A stretch of DNA of 64,000 bases from the NCBI GenBank assembly GCA_028284415.1, contig JANQRU010000001.1:186001-250000 (forward strand), given 5' to 3'. Positions 18,485 through 28,973 of this stretch are shown in pieces. The stretch comes from Pyrinomonadaceae bacterium (lineage in GTDB: Bacteria > Acidobacteriota > Blastocatellia > Pyrinomonadales > Pyrinomonadaceae). Every line of letters starts with the position of its first letter. The stretch's first letter is position 1. A model generated the notes under the pieces. The model had not been told where the DNA came from. It saw only the letters and a list, made by a program, of their open reading frames with translations, and searched no databases. Position numbers and translations under genes: made by a program.

Positions 18485-19903
18485 TTATAATATGTATTGT
18501 CTTAAATTCTGATCTTCAACTAAACCTTCAAGCTTGTCTTTAACATATTGATCATTAATAACTTGGTTTTTGTTTTCAAGCTCAGAACCTTTGAAGCTAA
18601 TCTCTTCTAAAAGTGTCTCAAGTAACGTGTGTAATCTCCTAGCCCCTATGTCTTCTGTGTTTCGGTTGATCTCTTCCGTCATCTCGGCAAGTGCAGAAAT
18701 TGCATTCTCAGTGAATTCAAGTGAAATATCTTCTGTTTTAAGCAGTGCTTGGTACTGCTTAATAAGCGAGTTCTTAGGTTGTATAAGTATTTGCTTAAAG
18801 TCTTCCAAAGTAAGTGATTCAAGCTCAACTCTGATAGGAAAGCGTCCTTGTAATTCAGGAATTAAATCTGATGGCTTAGAAACGTGAAATGCACCAGCTG
18901 CTATAAAGAGGATATGCTCAGTATTGACCATGCCATATCGGGTGTTGACTGTTGTTCCCTCGACGATTGGAAGTAGATCTCTTTGGACTCCTTCTCTAGA
19001 CACATCAGCCCCGCCACTTCTCATATCACTTCCTGCAATCTTATCTATCTCATCGAGAAAAATAATTCCTGAGGATTCTGTGCGATCAATAGCTTCTCTT
19101 GTGATTTGCTCCATATCTACAAGCTTTTCTTGTTCTTCTCTAATCAGATAAGCTCTGGCTTCGGAAATTTTCATTCGTCTCTGAACGGTCTTATTTGGAA
19201 ATAGGTTGCCAAACATATCACCGAGGTTGACACCCATGTCATCCATACCTTGACCGCCGACAAAATCAATCATGCGACCTGACCGATCTTGGGTTTCAAT
19301 CTCAATCACTCGGTCTTCAAGTTCACCGTTTCGCAATTGTTTTCTTAATTTTTCACGAGTTCTTGAAAGATTTGGTTTTGCACTTGAATCAATCACATCA
19401 ACATTGTTGTCATATTCAAAGTCATTAGTATAAGAACTTGAAGAGGGAAGTAGAGCATCCAAGATATCTTCTTCAATATTTTGCTCAGCTCTTTCTTTAA
19501 CATCTTCGAAAGATTTTTGTTTGATCATGTCAACTGCTATGTCAGTCAATTCTCTAACCATACTTTCGACATCTCTACCAACATAGCCAACTTCCGTAAA
19601 TTTTGATGCTTCAATTTTGATAAAAGGTGAATCGGCTAATCTTGCAAGTCTGCGAGCAATCTCAGTTTTACCAACCCCGGTCGAACCGATCATTAAAATG
19701 TTTTTTGGTAGAACATCTCTGGCAATCTCAGGAGGTAATTTTTGTCTCCTTATTCTATTACGCAAAGCAATTGCAACCGCCCGCTTGGCTTTGCCTTGAC
19801 CTACTACATATTTATCCAATTCTTCAACAATTTGACGAGGTGTTAAGTCATCTAGTTTAGGTTCATTGGAGTTTCTTGTTTTACCACTTAAAAAAATAGC
19901 CAT
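18485..19903 (-). CDS. hslU: HslU, ATPase subunit of the HslUV protease
   Basis: An AAA+ unfoldase that threads substrates into HslV. The 472 residues contain LTPRQIVEELDKYVVGQGKAKRAVA at the start, Walker A GSTGVGKT (73-80), the pore motif GYVGRDVESM, the intermediate I-domain (about 135-235), Walker B IIFLDEIDKI, and sensor 2 in DIGARRLHT. The C-terminus LRQYIL is the docking tail that inserts into HslV. It is 27 bp downstream of hslV in the same operon. Confidence 0.97.
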   Translation of the reverse strand: MAIFLSGKTRNSNEPKLDDLTPRQIVEELDKYVVGQGKAKRAVAIALRNRIRRQKLPPEIARDVLPKNILMIGSTGVGKTEIARRLARLADSPFIKIEASKFTEVGYVGRDVESMVRELTDIAVDMIKQKSFEDVKERAEQNIEEDILDALLPSSSSYTNDFEYDNNVDVIDSSAKPNLSRTREKLRKQLRNGELEDRVIEIETQDRSGRMIDFVGGQGMDDMGVNLGDMFGNLFPNKTVQRRMKISEARAYLIREEQEKLVDMEQITREAIDRTESSGIIFLDEIDKIAGSDMRSGGADVSREGVQRDLLPIVEGTTVNTRYGMVNTEHILFIAAGAFHVSKPSDLIPELQGRFPIRVELESLTLEDFKQILIQPKNSLIKQYQALLKTEDISLEFTENAISALAEMTEEINRNTEDIGARRLHTLLETLLEEISFKGSELENKNQVINDQYVKDKLEGLVEDQNLRQYIL

Positions 19904-19930
19904 ATTAAAAATGTAATCAAAATTCCTTTA

Positions 19931-20482
19931 TTAAATTTCTTCTAAAATGATTTCTGAATTTGTATAAATGCATATCTTTCCGGCAATCATTAAAGCTTCT
20001 TGAGCGATCTCTTTAGCTGGTAAGTCTGTATGCTTCATCATTGCTCTCGCGGCTGCAAGTGCATACATACTACCGGAACCTATAGAAAGTAATCCTTCAT
20101 CAGAAGCAATCACATCACCATTACCAGAAATTAAATATGAATCTTTAGAATCAGCAACTATCATCAATGCTTCAAGATTTCTCAGGTACTTATCTGTTCG
20201 CCAATCTTTAGTTAGTTCAATCGAAGCCCTTTCAAGTTGTCCTTGAAATTGTTCTAATTTAGCTTCAAACCGTGTTAACAAAGTGAATGCATCCGCAGTT
20301 GCACCCGCAAAACCTGCTAAAACTTTATCATTATGAATACGCCGGATTTTTCGTGCATTACCTTTTATAACCGTTTCACCTAAAGTTACTTGACCATCAG
20401 CTGCAATAGCTGTCTGACCATCTCTTTTGACGAGCAACACGGTTGTTGAGCGTATTGTATTTTCATTTTTTACTTCATTCAT
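19931..20482 (-). CDS. hslV: HslV, peptidase subunit of the HslUV protease
   Basis: A proteasome-like Thr peptidase, double hexamer with HslU. I start at the ATG at 20480-20482 ([12 protein letters not shown]...), giving 183 residues, because the longer frame to 20596 adds 38 residues unlike the family and runs under the divergent gene. The catalytic Thr is in [14 protein letters not shown], so about 12 leader residues must be removed. The GDGQ-equivalent [21 protein letters not shown], the [13 protein letters not shown] segment and the [13 protein letters not shown] region are intact. Confidence 0.95.
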   Translation of the reverse strand: MNEVKNENTIRSTTVLLVKRDGQTAIAADGQVTLGETVIKGNARKIRRIHNDKVLAGFAGATADAFTLLTRFEAKLEQFQGQLERASIELTKDWRTDKYLRNLEALMIVADSKDSYLISGNGDVIASDEGLLSIGSGSMYALAAARAMMKHTDLPAKEIAQEALMIAGKICIYTNSEIILEEI

Positions 20483-20567
20483 AATTCTAGAAAAATAATG
20501 ATAAATGTTTAATTTGAAATGCTCAAATTGACAGTTGAGACATTTTGTTTGAACATAACAAAAGTTT

Positions 20568-21284
20568 ATGAACCAAAATCCCAAAATTGGCATCACAATG
20601 CGATTAGAGGTAGAAACTGATAGGTTTTATTTGGGGCGTGACTATAGCGAAGCAATACAAAATTTTGGTGCTGTACCAATACATATAAGCCTGATACCGG
20701 ATAGAGATTATATTGCTAATATACTTGAATCAGTTGATGGCATACTTTTACCGGGAAGTAATACAGATGTTGAGCCAATGAGGTTTGGAGAAGAATCTCA
20801 TCAAAAGTTTGGTCGGAACGTTCCTGTTAAAGATGAAACCGATTTGTTGGTTCTTGAGTTAGCAGAGGAAAAACAAATTCCAATATTGGCTATTTGTTTT
20901 GGTATGCAAATACTTAATGTGTTCAGAGGGGGAACCTTATATCAAGATATACAGAGTCAGATCCCAAATGCTTATCGCCATGATCAGGGAGTTCCACTTG
21001 AGCGGAATTCACACAGTTTGTTGATAGAAGAGGGAACGCTAATAAATAAAATAACAGAGAGTTGTAAAATTAAAGTAAACTCACATCACCATCAATCCGT
21101 AAAAGATATTGGAAAATATTTGCGTATTAGTGCCAGATCCAAAGATGGGGTTATTGAATGTATAGAAGATATAAGAGATGGAAGGTTTATTTTAGGTGTT
21201 CAATGGCATCCAGAATTGAGTTGGAAGTTTGATAGAAACTCTAAGAGTATATTTAAAGTGTTTGTTGAGGAGTGTAAGAAATAA
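20568..21284 (+). CDS. Peptidase C26 family class I glutamine amidotransferase-like hydrolase
   Basis: 238 residues related to PuuD (gamma-glutamyl-GABA hydrolase). The nucleophile elbow [10 protein letters not shown] with Cys, the [13 protein letters not shown] segment that forms the oxyanion side, and the catalytic HPE near the C-terminus ([11 protein letters not shown]) are present. Substrate is a gamma-glutamyl amide, but which one is not known; next to NamZ, a role in processing a cell-wall gamma-glutamyl bond is conceivable, as inference only. It is divergent from hslV, with a shared 85-bp control region. Confidence 0.85.
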   Translation: MNQNPKIGITMRLEVETDRFYLGRDYSEAIQNFGAVPIHISLIPDRDYIANILESVDGILLPGSNTDVEPMRFGEESHQKFGRNVPVKDETDLLVLELAEEKQIPILAICFGMQILNVFRGGTLYQDIQSQIPNAYRHDQGVPLERNSHSLLIEEGTLINKITESCKIKVNSHHHQSVKDIGKYLRISARSKDGVIECIEDIRDGRFILGVQWHPELSWKFDRNSKSIFKVFVEECKK

Positions 21285-21305
21285 CTTAAAGTGTTACTTT
21301 ATAAA

Positions 21306-22493
21306 ATGTTAAAGCAAAATATAAATAAGGTTCAACTTGGTCTAGAAATAGGTTTAAGTGATAAAAAGAAAGTGTTTTTGAACAAGAAAATAGGCTTGAT
21401 TTGTAATCAAGCCTCTGTAGATCATAAGTACCAACACATTGCTGACCTATTTCATGAGGTTGATGAAATAAATTTGACTACACTATTCGGACCTCAACAT
21501 GGTATCAGGGGGGATGTTCAAGATAATATGATAGAAACTGACCATACTCTTGATAGGAGGACGGGTTTGCCTATTTATTCTCTTTACAGTGAAACACGCG
21601 AACCCACTGCAGAAATGTTGAAAAATGTTGACTCCTTAGTGTTTGATTTACAGGATATTGGGGGAAGGGTTTACACATTTATTTACACAATGGCTTATGC
21701 AATGAAAGCATGTGCTAAATACGATAAAGAATTCATTGTTTGTGATCGTCCTAATCCAATAAACGGTATAGATATAGAGGGAAGTTTGTTAGAAGAAGGG
21801 CATGAGTCTTTTGTAGCTCAATATCCAATACCCATGCGGCACGGTTTAACAGTTGGTGAATTGGCTAAATTATTTAATGAGGAATTTGGAATTGGTTGTG
21901 AATTGCAAATACTTGCACTTAAGGGGTGGGATAGAAGCTTTTATTTAGATGAAACCGATTCACCATGGGTAATTCCATCACCGAATATGCCAACTGTCGA
22001 TACTGCTGTGGTTTTCCCTGGAACAGTTTATTTTGAAGGTACACAAATTTCAGAAGGTAGAGGTACAACCAGACCGTTTGAGTTTGTTGGAGCACCGTAT
22101 ATTGACTCCGATGAATTAGCTGATGCCTTAAATTCACTTAACTTAAAAGGTGTGATCTTTCGACCAACAAATTTTTTACCAACATTTCAAAAGCACGCAG
22201 GTGAAGTTTGTGGCGGAGTTTTTGTACATGTGACTGAGCGGAGTTCTTTCAAGCCTGTTTTAACTGGCGCAGCTATGGTCAAAATGATTTATGACTTATA
22301 TGAAGAAAATTTCAAATGGAAAGTACCTCCATATGAATATGAATATGAACGGAATCCATTTGATGTGATTGCTGGAAATACAAGCTTGAGAGAGTCAATA
22401 GAATCAGGCGAAGGATTAGAGAAAATAATAGAACCCTGGAACTCTCATGAGAAGAGTTTTGATGATTTAAGACAAAAATATCTATTGTATTAG
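21306..22493 (+). CDS. namZ: NamZ-like exo-beta-N-acetylmuramidase (DUF1343)
   Basis: Releases terminal MurNAc from peptidoglycan fragments, as shown for the Bacillus YbbC/NamZ family. About 395 residues with the family's KIGLICNQASVD start, LTTLFGPQHGIRGDVQD, YSLYSETREPTAEML, LVFDLQDIGGRVYTFIYTM, CDRPNPING and the ISEGRGTTRPFEFVGAP segment. A GTG at 21291 would add five residues, but those codons lie in a partial copy of the dispersed repeat's tail, so the ATG at 21306 is preferred. No signal peptide is evident. It follows the C26 hydrolase directly; nagZ is at 45414. Confidence 0.88.
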   Translation: MLKQNINKVQLGLEIGLSDKKKVFLNKKIGLICNQASVDHKYQHIADLFHEVDEINLTTLFGPQHGIRGDVQDNMIETDHTLDRRTGLPIYSLYSETREPTAEMLKNVDSLVFDLQDIGGRVYTFIYTMAYAMKACAKYDKEFIVCDRPNPINGIDIEGSLLEEGHESFVAQYPIPMRHGLTVGELAKLFNEEFGIGCELQILALKGWDRSFYLDETDSPWVIPSPNMPTVDTAVVFPGTVYFEGTQISEGRGTTRPFEFVGAPYIDSDELADALNSLNLKGVIFRPTNFLPTFQKHAGEVCGGVFVHVTERSSFKPVLTGAAMVKMIYDLYEENFKWKVPPYEYEYERNPFDVIAGNTSLRESIESGEGLEKIIEPWNSHEKSFDDLRQKYLLY

Positions 22494-22529
22494 TGAGTTT
22501 TGAGAGGTTTTTGTGTGAAGTAATACCTT

Positions 22530-22568
22530 AAACGTCTGTATTCCGACACTTAATTTATTACTTTAAGT
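22530..22568 (+). repeat. Dispersed 39-bp repeat, copy 3
   Basis: Reads AAACGTC, 8 nt, GACA, CTTAATTT, ATT, ACTTTAAGT, and ends 7 bp before the ATG of the small membrane protein at 22576. It lies between namZ and that gene in the same orientation. Confidence 0.75.
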
Positions 22569-22575
22569 ATTATTT

Positions 22576-22956
22576 ATGAACAACATAGTCTTTATTGGAA
22601 TATTATCTTGGTTTTTTCCCGGGGCTGGGCATATAGCAATCGGTAAACTACGTAGAGGTGTAATAATTGCTGTAGCAATTTGGTTAATGTTCATTATCGC
22701 AATTATTAGTGGCGGAGCATATTATCCAGGATTAACTTTTAACGAAGGTGCTTTACTGTATCTGCTCAATATATTTGCGAGAGCGGGCAATGGGTTGGGG
22801 GCATTAATAAGTCTTTTCTTGAATATGAATCCTCCAACTGATGTGGCAGCATGGGGAACTTTTGAATATGGGGGAAGATTCCTTGAGGTTGCGGGCTTGC
22901 TAAATTTTTTAGCGATAATTGACGTAATAGATATTCATTCGGGGAGGAAAGAATAA
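22576..22956 (+). CDS. Small multi-pass membrane protein
   Basis: 126 residues with about three hydrophobic segments. The opening SWFFPGAGHIAIGKLRRGVIIAV is the pattern of small TM2-like or DUF6677-like proteins in which a Pro-Gly-x-Gly-His turn joins two helices, but I do not assign a function. The segment AGNGLGALISLFLNMNPP is glycine-rich. It begins just after a copy of the dispersed repeat and its stop codon overlaps the next small gene (TAATG), indicating coupled translation. Confidence 0.7.
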   Translation: MNNIVFIGILSWFFPGAGHIAIGKLRRGVIIAVAIWLMFIIAIISGGAYYPGLTFNEGALLYLLNIFARAGNGLGALISLFLNMNPPTDVAAWGTFEYGGRFLEVAGLLNFLAIIDVIDIHSGRKE

Positions 22957-23126
22957 TGATTCATTTTTTATATTTGATCGGTTTTGCTTTATTTGTTTCT
23001 GTCCTCTTTGCGGTTTTTTCTACAGGCACTCAGAAAGAAAAGATTATTTATGGTGCGAAAACTTTTGCCCAGTTCGTATTAATCAGTTTAGCTTTAGCTT
23101 GGGTATTTTATTTTATTCCTTGGTAA
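22956..23126 (+). CDS. Small membrane protein, 56 residues
   Basis: A short frame starting at the ATG of the TAATG overlap and ending 3 bp before recO. It encodes two hydrophobic segments, MIHFLYLIGFALFVSVLFAV and the C-terminal AQFVLISLALAWVFYFIPW, joined by a short basic loop (TGTQKEKIIYGAK). Its exact fit between two genes with no spare sequence supports it being real. I do not recognise the family. Confidence 0.65.
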   Translation: MIHFLYLIGFALFVSVLFAVFSTGTQKEKIIYGAKTFAQFVLISLALAWVFYFIPW

Positions 23127-23129
23127 TTT

Positions 23130-23876
23130 ATGGCACTTTCAGAAACAGAAGGGTTAGTATTAAAAAGTTTCAATCTAGCAGATGCTGATAAAATTGTAGT
23201 TTTTTTGACACAAAATAATGGTTTGATCAGAGGGGTTGCCAAAGGAGCAAAAAGGCTTAAAAGTAAATTCAATGGTTCTCTAGAACCTTTTTCAGTTGTA
23301 AATCTTGCATATTTTCAGAAAGATCAAAGAGAACTAGTTTCAATAAGACAAATAGACTTAAAAAAATCTTTTTTTAATCACGCATCTGATCTTATCTTTC
23401 TTCAGAAGTTTGCTTATATAGCTGAACTTCTTATTGAGTTCGTTCCACCAAATGACCCCAATGAAAGGCTTTATAAAATGTCAAAGGTCTGTTTGGAAAC
23501 TGCCTCCACTAATTTAGAGAATCTTGAAGCCATATCCTTATATTTCGAGCTTTGGCTTTTGCGTTTAGGTGGTTATCTTCCAAATTGGGCTGCCTGTTTC
23601 AATTGCAATTCTGATTTTAATGATAATGAGATAACTAATTTACAATATGATTTTCATTTGTATTGTTCCAAATGCCAAAACGTTAAACAACGTTTCATCA
23701 TAGATCCAAATCAAAGATACGTATTTCAGTTAGCTCAAACAGTCTCACCAAAAAAATTTATTGAATTGACAAAAGGTTACCAAAACGAGTTCAAAGAAGT
23801 TTCAGGCGTATTAAAGCGTATTATTTCGCATTCTTTGGGTAAAGATATAGTCGAAAGAAAGATTTTAACAAACTAA
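23130..23876 (+). CDS. recO: DNA repair protein RecO
   Basis: Helps load RecA onto SSB-coated single-stranded DNA in the RecFOR pathway. 248 residues: an N-terminal OB fold (ETEGLVLKSFNLADADKIVVFLTQ, GVAKGAKRLKSKF) and a helical C-terminal part with a zinc site, Cys-x2-Cys in AACFNCNSDF and a second pair in YCSKCQNV. It starts 3 bp after the 56-residue membrane protein and ends 11 bp before the LptFG fusion, apparently in one plus-strand transcript. Confidence 0.93.
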   Translation: MALSETEGLVLKSFNLADADKIVVFLTQNNGLIRGVAKGAKRLKSKFNGSLEPFSVVNLAYFQKDQRELVSIRQIDLKKSFFNHASDLIFLQKFAYIAELLIEFVPPNDPNERLYKMSKVCLETASTNLENLEAISLYFELWLLRLGGYLPNWAACFNCNSDFNDNEITNLQYDFHLYCSKCQNVKQRFIIDPNQRYVFQLAQTVSPKKFIELTKGYQNEFKEVSGVLKRIISHSLGKDIVERKILTN

Positions 23877-23887
23877 GTAGTGTTTTA

Positions 23888-26197
23888 ATGAGAAGATTTA
23901 GCTTTTTAATTTCCAGATATGTCCTCCAAGCCATCTTGCCTTATTTTTTGTTCACATGGCTATTATTAAGCGTAATTTTTTTCGTACAACAAGCTGGCAA
24001 ATACTCCGATCTTCTTTTTAATACTGCTCTTCCGAGTAGTCTTGTTTGGCAACTTACAATTGCACTTATACCAAATGTATTATCTTTCACTTGTCCAATA
24101 GCAGTTCTTGTGGGGGTAATTATCGGTCTGTCTCGGATGCAGGGTGATAGTGAGATGGTTTCTTTAAGAGCAGCTGGTGTGGGTAATTTACAAATTGCTT
24201 TGCCGATCGTACTTATAGGTCTATTATTATCGGCTTTTGCATTTACAATTAACTTAAAAGGCGTACCTCTTGCGGCACAAATTGTAAGACAAGTTGCCCT
24301 GAAAGCAGCACTCTACAAGCTTGAATCACCAATCGAACCGGGACTTTTTAATTCTGAAATAAATGGATTCACGATATACGTGAAAAACGGAAATATTGAG
24401 GATGGTAACTGGGAAAACATTTTTATTTATCATGATGACAAAGCTAATAAACAAGTGCGTCTGATAACGTCAAAAAAAGGGAGGATTGATACTAGAGACG
24501 AAAACTCTGAGATTGTATTAGATAATGCAACTGTAACAACATTAGATTTAGATGAAAATAATCAAATAATCAGTAAAGATTCTCCTAAAAAAATAGTTTC
24601 AGAAAATGTTGGAAGTTTGCGTTGGGTCGTTCAAACTAAACGACGCGAAATAATTGATCGTTTGGCAAAATCTAAAGAGATTCCCGAAGAAATGGGTTTA
24701 TACGAACTATCGGGATACATAAACACATTAGAGGGAAGAGAAAAAAGAGAAGCTCAGGTTTTATGGCAGAGACGAATACTTTTATCTATAACACCGATAA
24801 TTTTTGCCTTGCTTGGGACGGCTTTGGTACTAAAATTTAATCGAGGTGGGCGTGGTTTTGGAGTATTTCTGTCTCTCTTAAGCTTGGTTATTTATTATTT
24901 GCTTATGCTTTTGGGGGAACAGTTAGCTCGCAATGGAACTATTCCAATAACTGCTGCAGCTCTGATGCCTTTAGGAGCTAGTATCATTGCAATCTTCTGG
25001 TTTTTTCTATCAAAGAGATTATTTATTACCAAATCTTTATCAATAAGAGGTTATTTTAATTTTAATTTTCAGAAAAGTAACGATAAAAAGGTTTCTCCAA
25101 AAAACACCATCTTAGATTTCACTACTGGAATATTGGATTTTGATTTAATTCTAAACTTAATCAAAAACTACATCTTAACAGTCAGTTTTCTCACAATAAT
25201 TTTTTTAGTGTTTACAGCTTTTGAACATTGGAAGTTTGCTGGTTCGATGGAAGGTGGGGTTAATTTATTGGTGAAATATCTGTTTTACCTCATTCCATTT
25301 GTTTACATAAATGTTGCACCTTCCGCACTAATGATTGCGACACTTGCTACATATGTTATTAAATCCAGACAAAATGAGATAGTTACTTGGACAGCAGCAG
25401 GGCAGAGCGTTTATAGATTACTCTTACCATGCTTTATATTAATGATACTTCTTGGGTTCTTAAATTTTGGATTACAAGAATATCTATTTAATAAAACAAA
25501 TAGAGTACAAGACTCAGTAAGGGCACAGCTGAGAAGTAGAAATAAAATACTAACAAACAAAAAGAGTTTTTGGATTACTAGTGAAAATAAAGTAATTTCT
25601 TTTACAAAGGAAGGTGCGTCTGATAATCCAAAAAGTGTTTTAGATAAAATAATTATTTTTAAATTTGATAAAGATTTTGGGCAAATAAAAAGGTTTATTC
25701 GTGCCAATAATGCCAAGTGGGATAATGGAGAGATAATTTTATCAGGAAAGGTTGAAGATATTTTGTTTAAGGAGAATGAAACCGTAAAATCTAAGAAAAA
25801 TAGCTTGAGTATTCTAAACAAAGTAAATCCTTTCAAAAGTGAGATTGTTGAGCCGAACCACCTAAACATTTCTGAAATGAAAAACCGATTAAATCAATCT
25901 AAATCGGAAATTGAAAGGGTTAGTTATTTAATATCTATACAAAAGAAATACACTACAATCTTTTTACCTTTTATTATAACTTTATTTACAGCTCCTTTTG
26001 CTTTAACGCTCAGTAGAAAGGGAAATGTTGTGACAATAGCTTATGCTTTTGCTACATGGTTATCATTTATGGGAATGAGTAGTGTATTTACAGAGCTGGG
26101 ACAGAGTGGTTATTTATCGCCTTCTATAGCAATTTGGAGTCCGCTTGTGATGTTTACAATCATAGGTCTATATCTGCTAACAAAAGTAAAAACATAA
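23888..26197 (+). CDS. Fused LptF-LptG LPS export permease
   Basis: The inner-membrane permease part of the Lpt lipopolysaccharide exporter. 769 residues hold two tandem YjgP/YjgQ-type halves: residues about 1-378 (ISRYVLQAILPYFLFTWLLLS, three N-terminal helices, periplasmic domain, three helices) and about 405-769 (LIKNYILTVSFLTIIFLVF, the repeat of the same plan). In proteobacteria these are separate LptF and LptG proteins of about 360 residues each, so this one gene would supply the whole permease. LptB and LptC are not in the window. A minus-strand terminator follows. Confidence 0.88.
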   Translation: MRRFSFLISRYVLQAILPYFLFTWLLLSVIFFVQQAGKYSDLLFNTALPSSLVWQLTIALIPNVLSFTCPIAVLVGVIIGLSRMQGDSEMVSLRAAGVGNLQIALPIVLIGLLLSAFAFTINLKGVPLAAQIVRQVALKAALYKLESPIEPGLFNSEINGFTIYVKNGNIEDGNWENIFIYHDDKANKQVRLITSKKGRIDTRDENSEIVLDNATVTTLDLDENNQIISKDSPKKIVSENVGSLRWVVQTKRREIIDRLAKSKEIPEEMGLYELSGYINTLEGREKREAQVLWQRRILLSITPIIFALLGTALVLKFNRGGRGFGVFLSLLSLVIYYLLMLLGEQLARNGTIPITAAALMPLGASIIAIFWFFLSKRLFITKSLSIRGYFNFNFQKSNDKKVSPKNTILDFTTGILDFDLILNLIKNYILTVSFLTIIFLVFTAFEHWKFAGSMEGGVNLLVKYLFYLIPFVYINVAPSALMIATLATYVIKSRQNEIVTWTAAGQSVYRLLLPCFILMILLGFLNFGLQEYLFNKTNRVQDSVRAQLRSRNKILTNKKSFWITSENKVISFTKEGASDNPKSVLDKIIIFKFDKDFGQIKRFIRANNAKWDNGEIILSGKVEDILFKENETVKSKKNSLSILNKVNPFKSEIVEPNHLNISEMKNRLNQSKSEIERVSYLISIQKKYTTIFLPFIITLFTAPFALTLSRKGNVVTIAYAFATWLSFMGMSSVFTELGQSGYLSPSIAIWSPLVMFTIIGLYLLTKVKT

Positions 26198-26225
26198 AAA
26201 AGCCGCAGTATCAATTACTGCGGCT
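26196..26225 (-). terminator. Terminator after ahcY
   Basis: A 10-bp perfect stem AGCCGCAGTA / TACTGCGGCT with a 5-nt loop. On the minus strand it is followed by TTTTTTA, so it ends the ahcY transcript; the plus side has no T tract but the convergent lptFG gene ends at its foot. Confidence 0.88.
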
Positions 26226-26251
26226 GAAGAAAAATTATTACTCAATTTAGT

Positions 26252-27541
<1,290 letters not shown>

Positions 27542-27558
27542 TTATTAATCCTTAAACT

Positions 27559-27591
27559 AAAAATAAGGAATAAGATTAGTTCCTATTCCTT
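27559..27591 (-). terminator. Terminator after metK
   Basis: An 8-bp stem AAGGAATA / TATTCCTT with an 11-nt loop; on the minus strand it is followed by ATTTTTAG. The stem is AT-rich, so it may be weak and allow read-through into ahcY. Confidence 0.55.
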
Positions 27592-27600
27592 CAATTATTC

Positions 27601-28761
27601 CTATATTCCAGATGCCATACCATTGGAAGCACCATTTTTAAGAGCTTCTGCTTTGTTAGTTTGTTCCCAAGAGAAATTCTCACGTCCAAAATGACCGTAG
27701 GCGGCAGTTTCTTTGTAGATAGGACGTCTTAAATTAAGCGTTTCAATGATACCTTTTGGTGTTAATTCGAAATTGTTTCTAACTAGCTCAGAAAGTTTTT
27801 CCTCATTAATTTTTCCTGTCCCATGTGTGTCAATTAATACTGAAACTGGGTCTGCAACACCAATTGCGTAGGCTAGCTGAACAGTACATTTATCTGCAAG
27901 TTCTGCAGCAACAATATTTTTAGCTATATATCTAGCCATATATGCAGCTGAACGATCTACCTTGGTTGGATCTTTACCTGAAAAAGCACCACCTCCGTGT
28001 GGAGCATATCCACCATATGTATCTACAATAATTTTGCGTCCCGTTAAACCTGCGTCACCCATCGGTCCACCAACTACAAATCTGCCGGTTGGATTTATAT
28101 GATATTTTGTCTCATTATCAAGTAGCTCAGTTGGTATAACTGCCTTTATAACTTTTTCTTTAATATCTTCATGCATTTGTTCATTAGTTACGTCATCAGC
28201 ATGTTGTGAAGATATTACAACGGCTTCAACTCTTACAGGTTTGCCGTCTCTATACTCAATAGATACTTGTGATTTACCGTCCGGTCGTAAGTAGGGAAGT
28301 TCCCCATTTTTTCTAACCTCAGAAAGCTTGAAAGTTAAATCATGTGCTATTTGGATTGGCATTGGCATAAGTTCAGGTGTTTCATTACAAGCATAACCAA
28401 ACATAAGTCCTTGGTCTCCTGCTCCACCTGTATCAACGCCTTGTGCAATATCAGGCGATTGTGTACCCAAAGCATTTAACACGCTAAGTGTATTGCAATC
28501 ATAACCAAAATTTGCGTCATTGTAACCAATGTCGTTTATTGTGTCTCTGATAACTTTTTGAAAATCAATTACTGCGTTTGTTGTTATTTCACCAGCGACG
28601 ACAACTAAACCTGTAGTTACTAAAGTCTCACAAGCAACCCTACTAGTAGGGTCTTGATCTAATAGTGAATCTAAAATCGCATCAGATATTTGATCGGAAA
28701 TCTTATCTGGATGTCCTTCCGTAACGGATTCGGAAGTGAATAGGAAATTCTTGTTACTCAA
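27601..28761 (-). CDS. metK: S-adenosylmethionine synthetase
   Basis: Makes S-adenosylmethionine from methionine and ATP. 386 residues, all three family domains: [24 protein letters not shown] (ATP-binding His and Asp), the [15 protein letters not shown] hexapeptide region, the P-loop-like [24 protein letters not shown], and [19 protein letters not shown]. The start is TTG at 28761, with a GGAG about 11 nt before it. I looked for a SAM or SAH riboswitch in the 212-bp leader and saw none that I could support. Confidence 0.97.
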   Translation of the reverse strand: MSNKNFLFTSESVTEGHPDKISDQISDAILDSLLDQDPTSRVACETLVTTGLVVVAGEITTNAVIDFQKVIRDTINDIGYNDANFGYDCNTLSVLNALGTQSPDIAQGVDTGGAGDQGLMFGYACNETPELMPMPIQIAHDLTFKLSEVRKNGELPYLRPDGKSQVSIEYRDGKPVRVEAVVISSQHADDVTNEQMHEDIKEKVIKAVIPTELLDNETKYHINPTGRFVVGGPMGDAGLTGRKIIVDTYGGYAPHGGGAFSGKDPTKVDRSAAYMARYIAKNIVAAELADKCTVQLAYAIGVADPVSVLIDTHGTGKINEEKLSELVRNNFELTPKGIIETLNLRRPIYKETAAYGHFGRENFSWEQTNKAEALKNGASNGMASGI

Positions 28762-28939
28762 TTTTCTGCTACTCCTTTTGTGGTATTAGGATAGATATTT
28801 ATTCTATATTTTTACAAAAGGGCAATATTATCTATTTAGTAAATAACTGTCAAAGAGGACTATCACAAAATAGATTAATAAAAAGAAAAGTATAATAGTA
28901 AGATTCTAATGAAAGGGAAGAAAAAAGTAACACACCTAC

Positions 28940-28952
28940 TGCGTCCGATAAT
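28940..28952 (-). repeat. Short repeated motif ATTATCGGACGCA
   Basis: On the minus strand this 13-mer matches the cores at 38918-38936 and 48239-48257. It lies 21 bp downstream of the parB stop codon. All three copies are intergenic. Confidence 0.5.
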
Positions 28953-28973
28953 AAAGATTATGTTATTTTAGGG

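Noticed and set aside
28762-28973. SAM or SAH riboswitch ahead of metK
   Set aside because: No convincing conserved core or multi-helix junction seen; the leader is AT-rich without paired arms that I could support.
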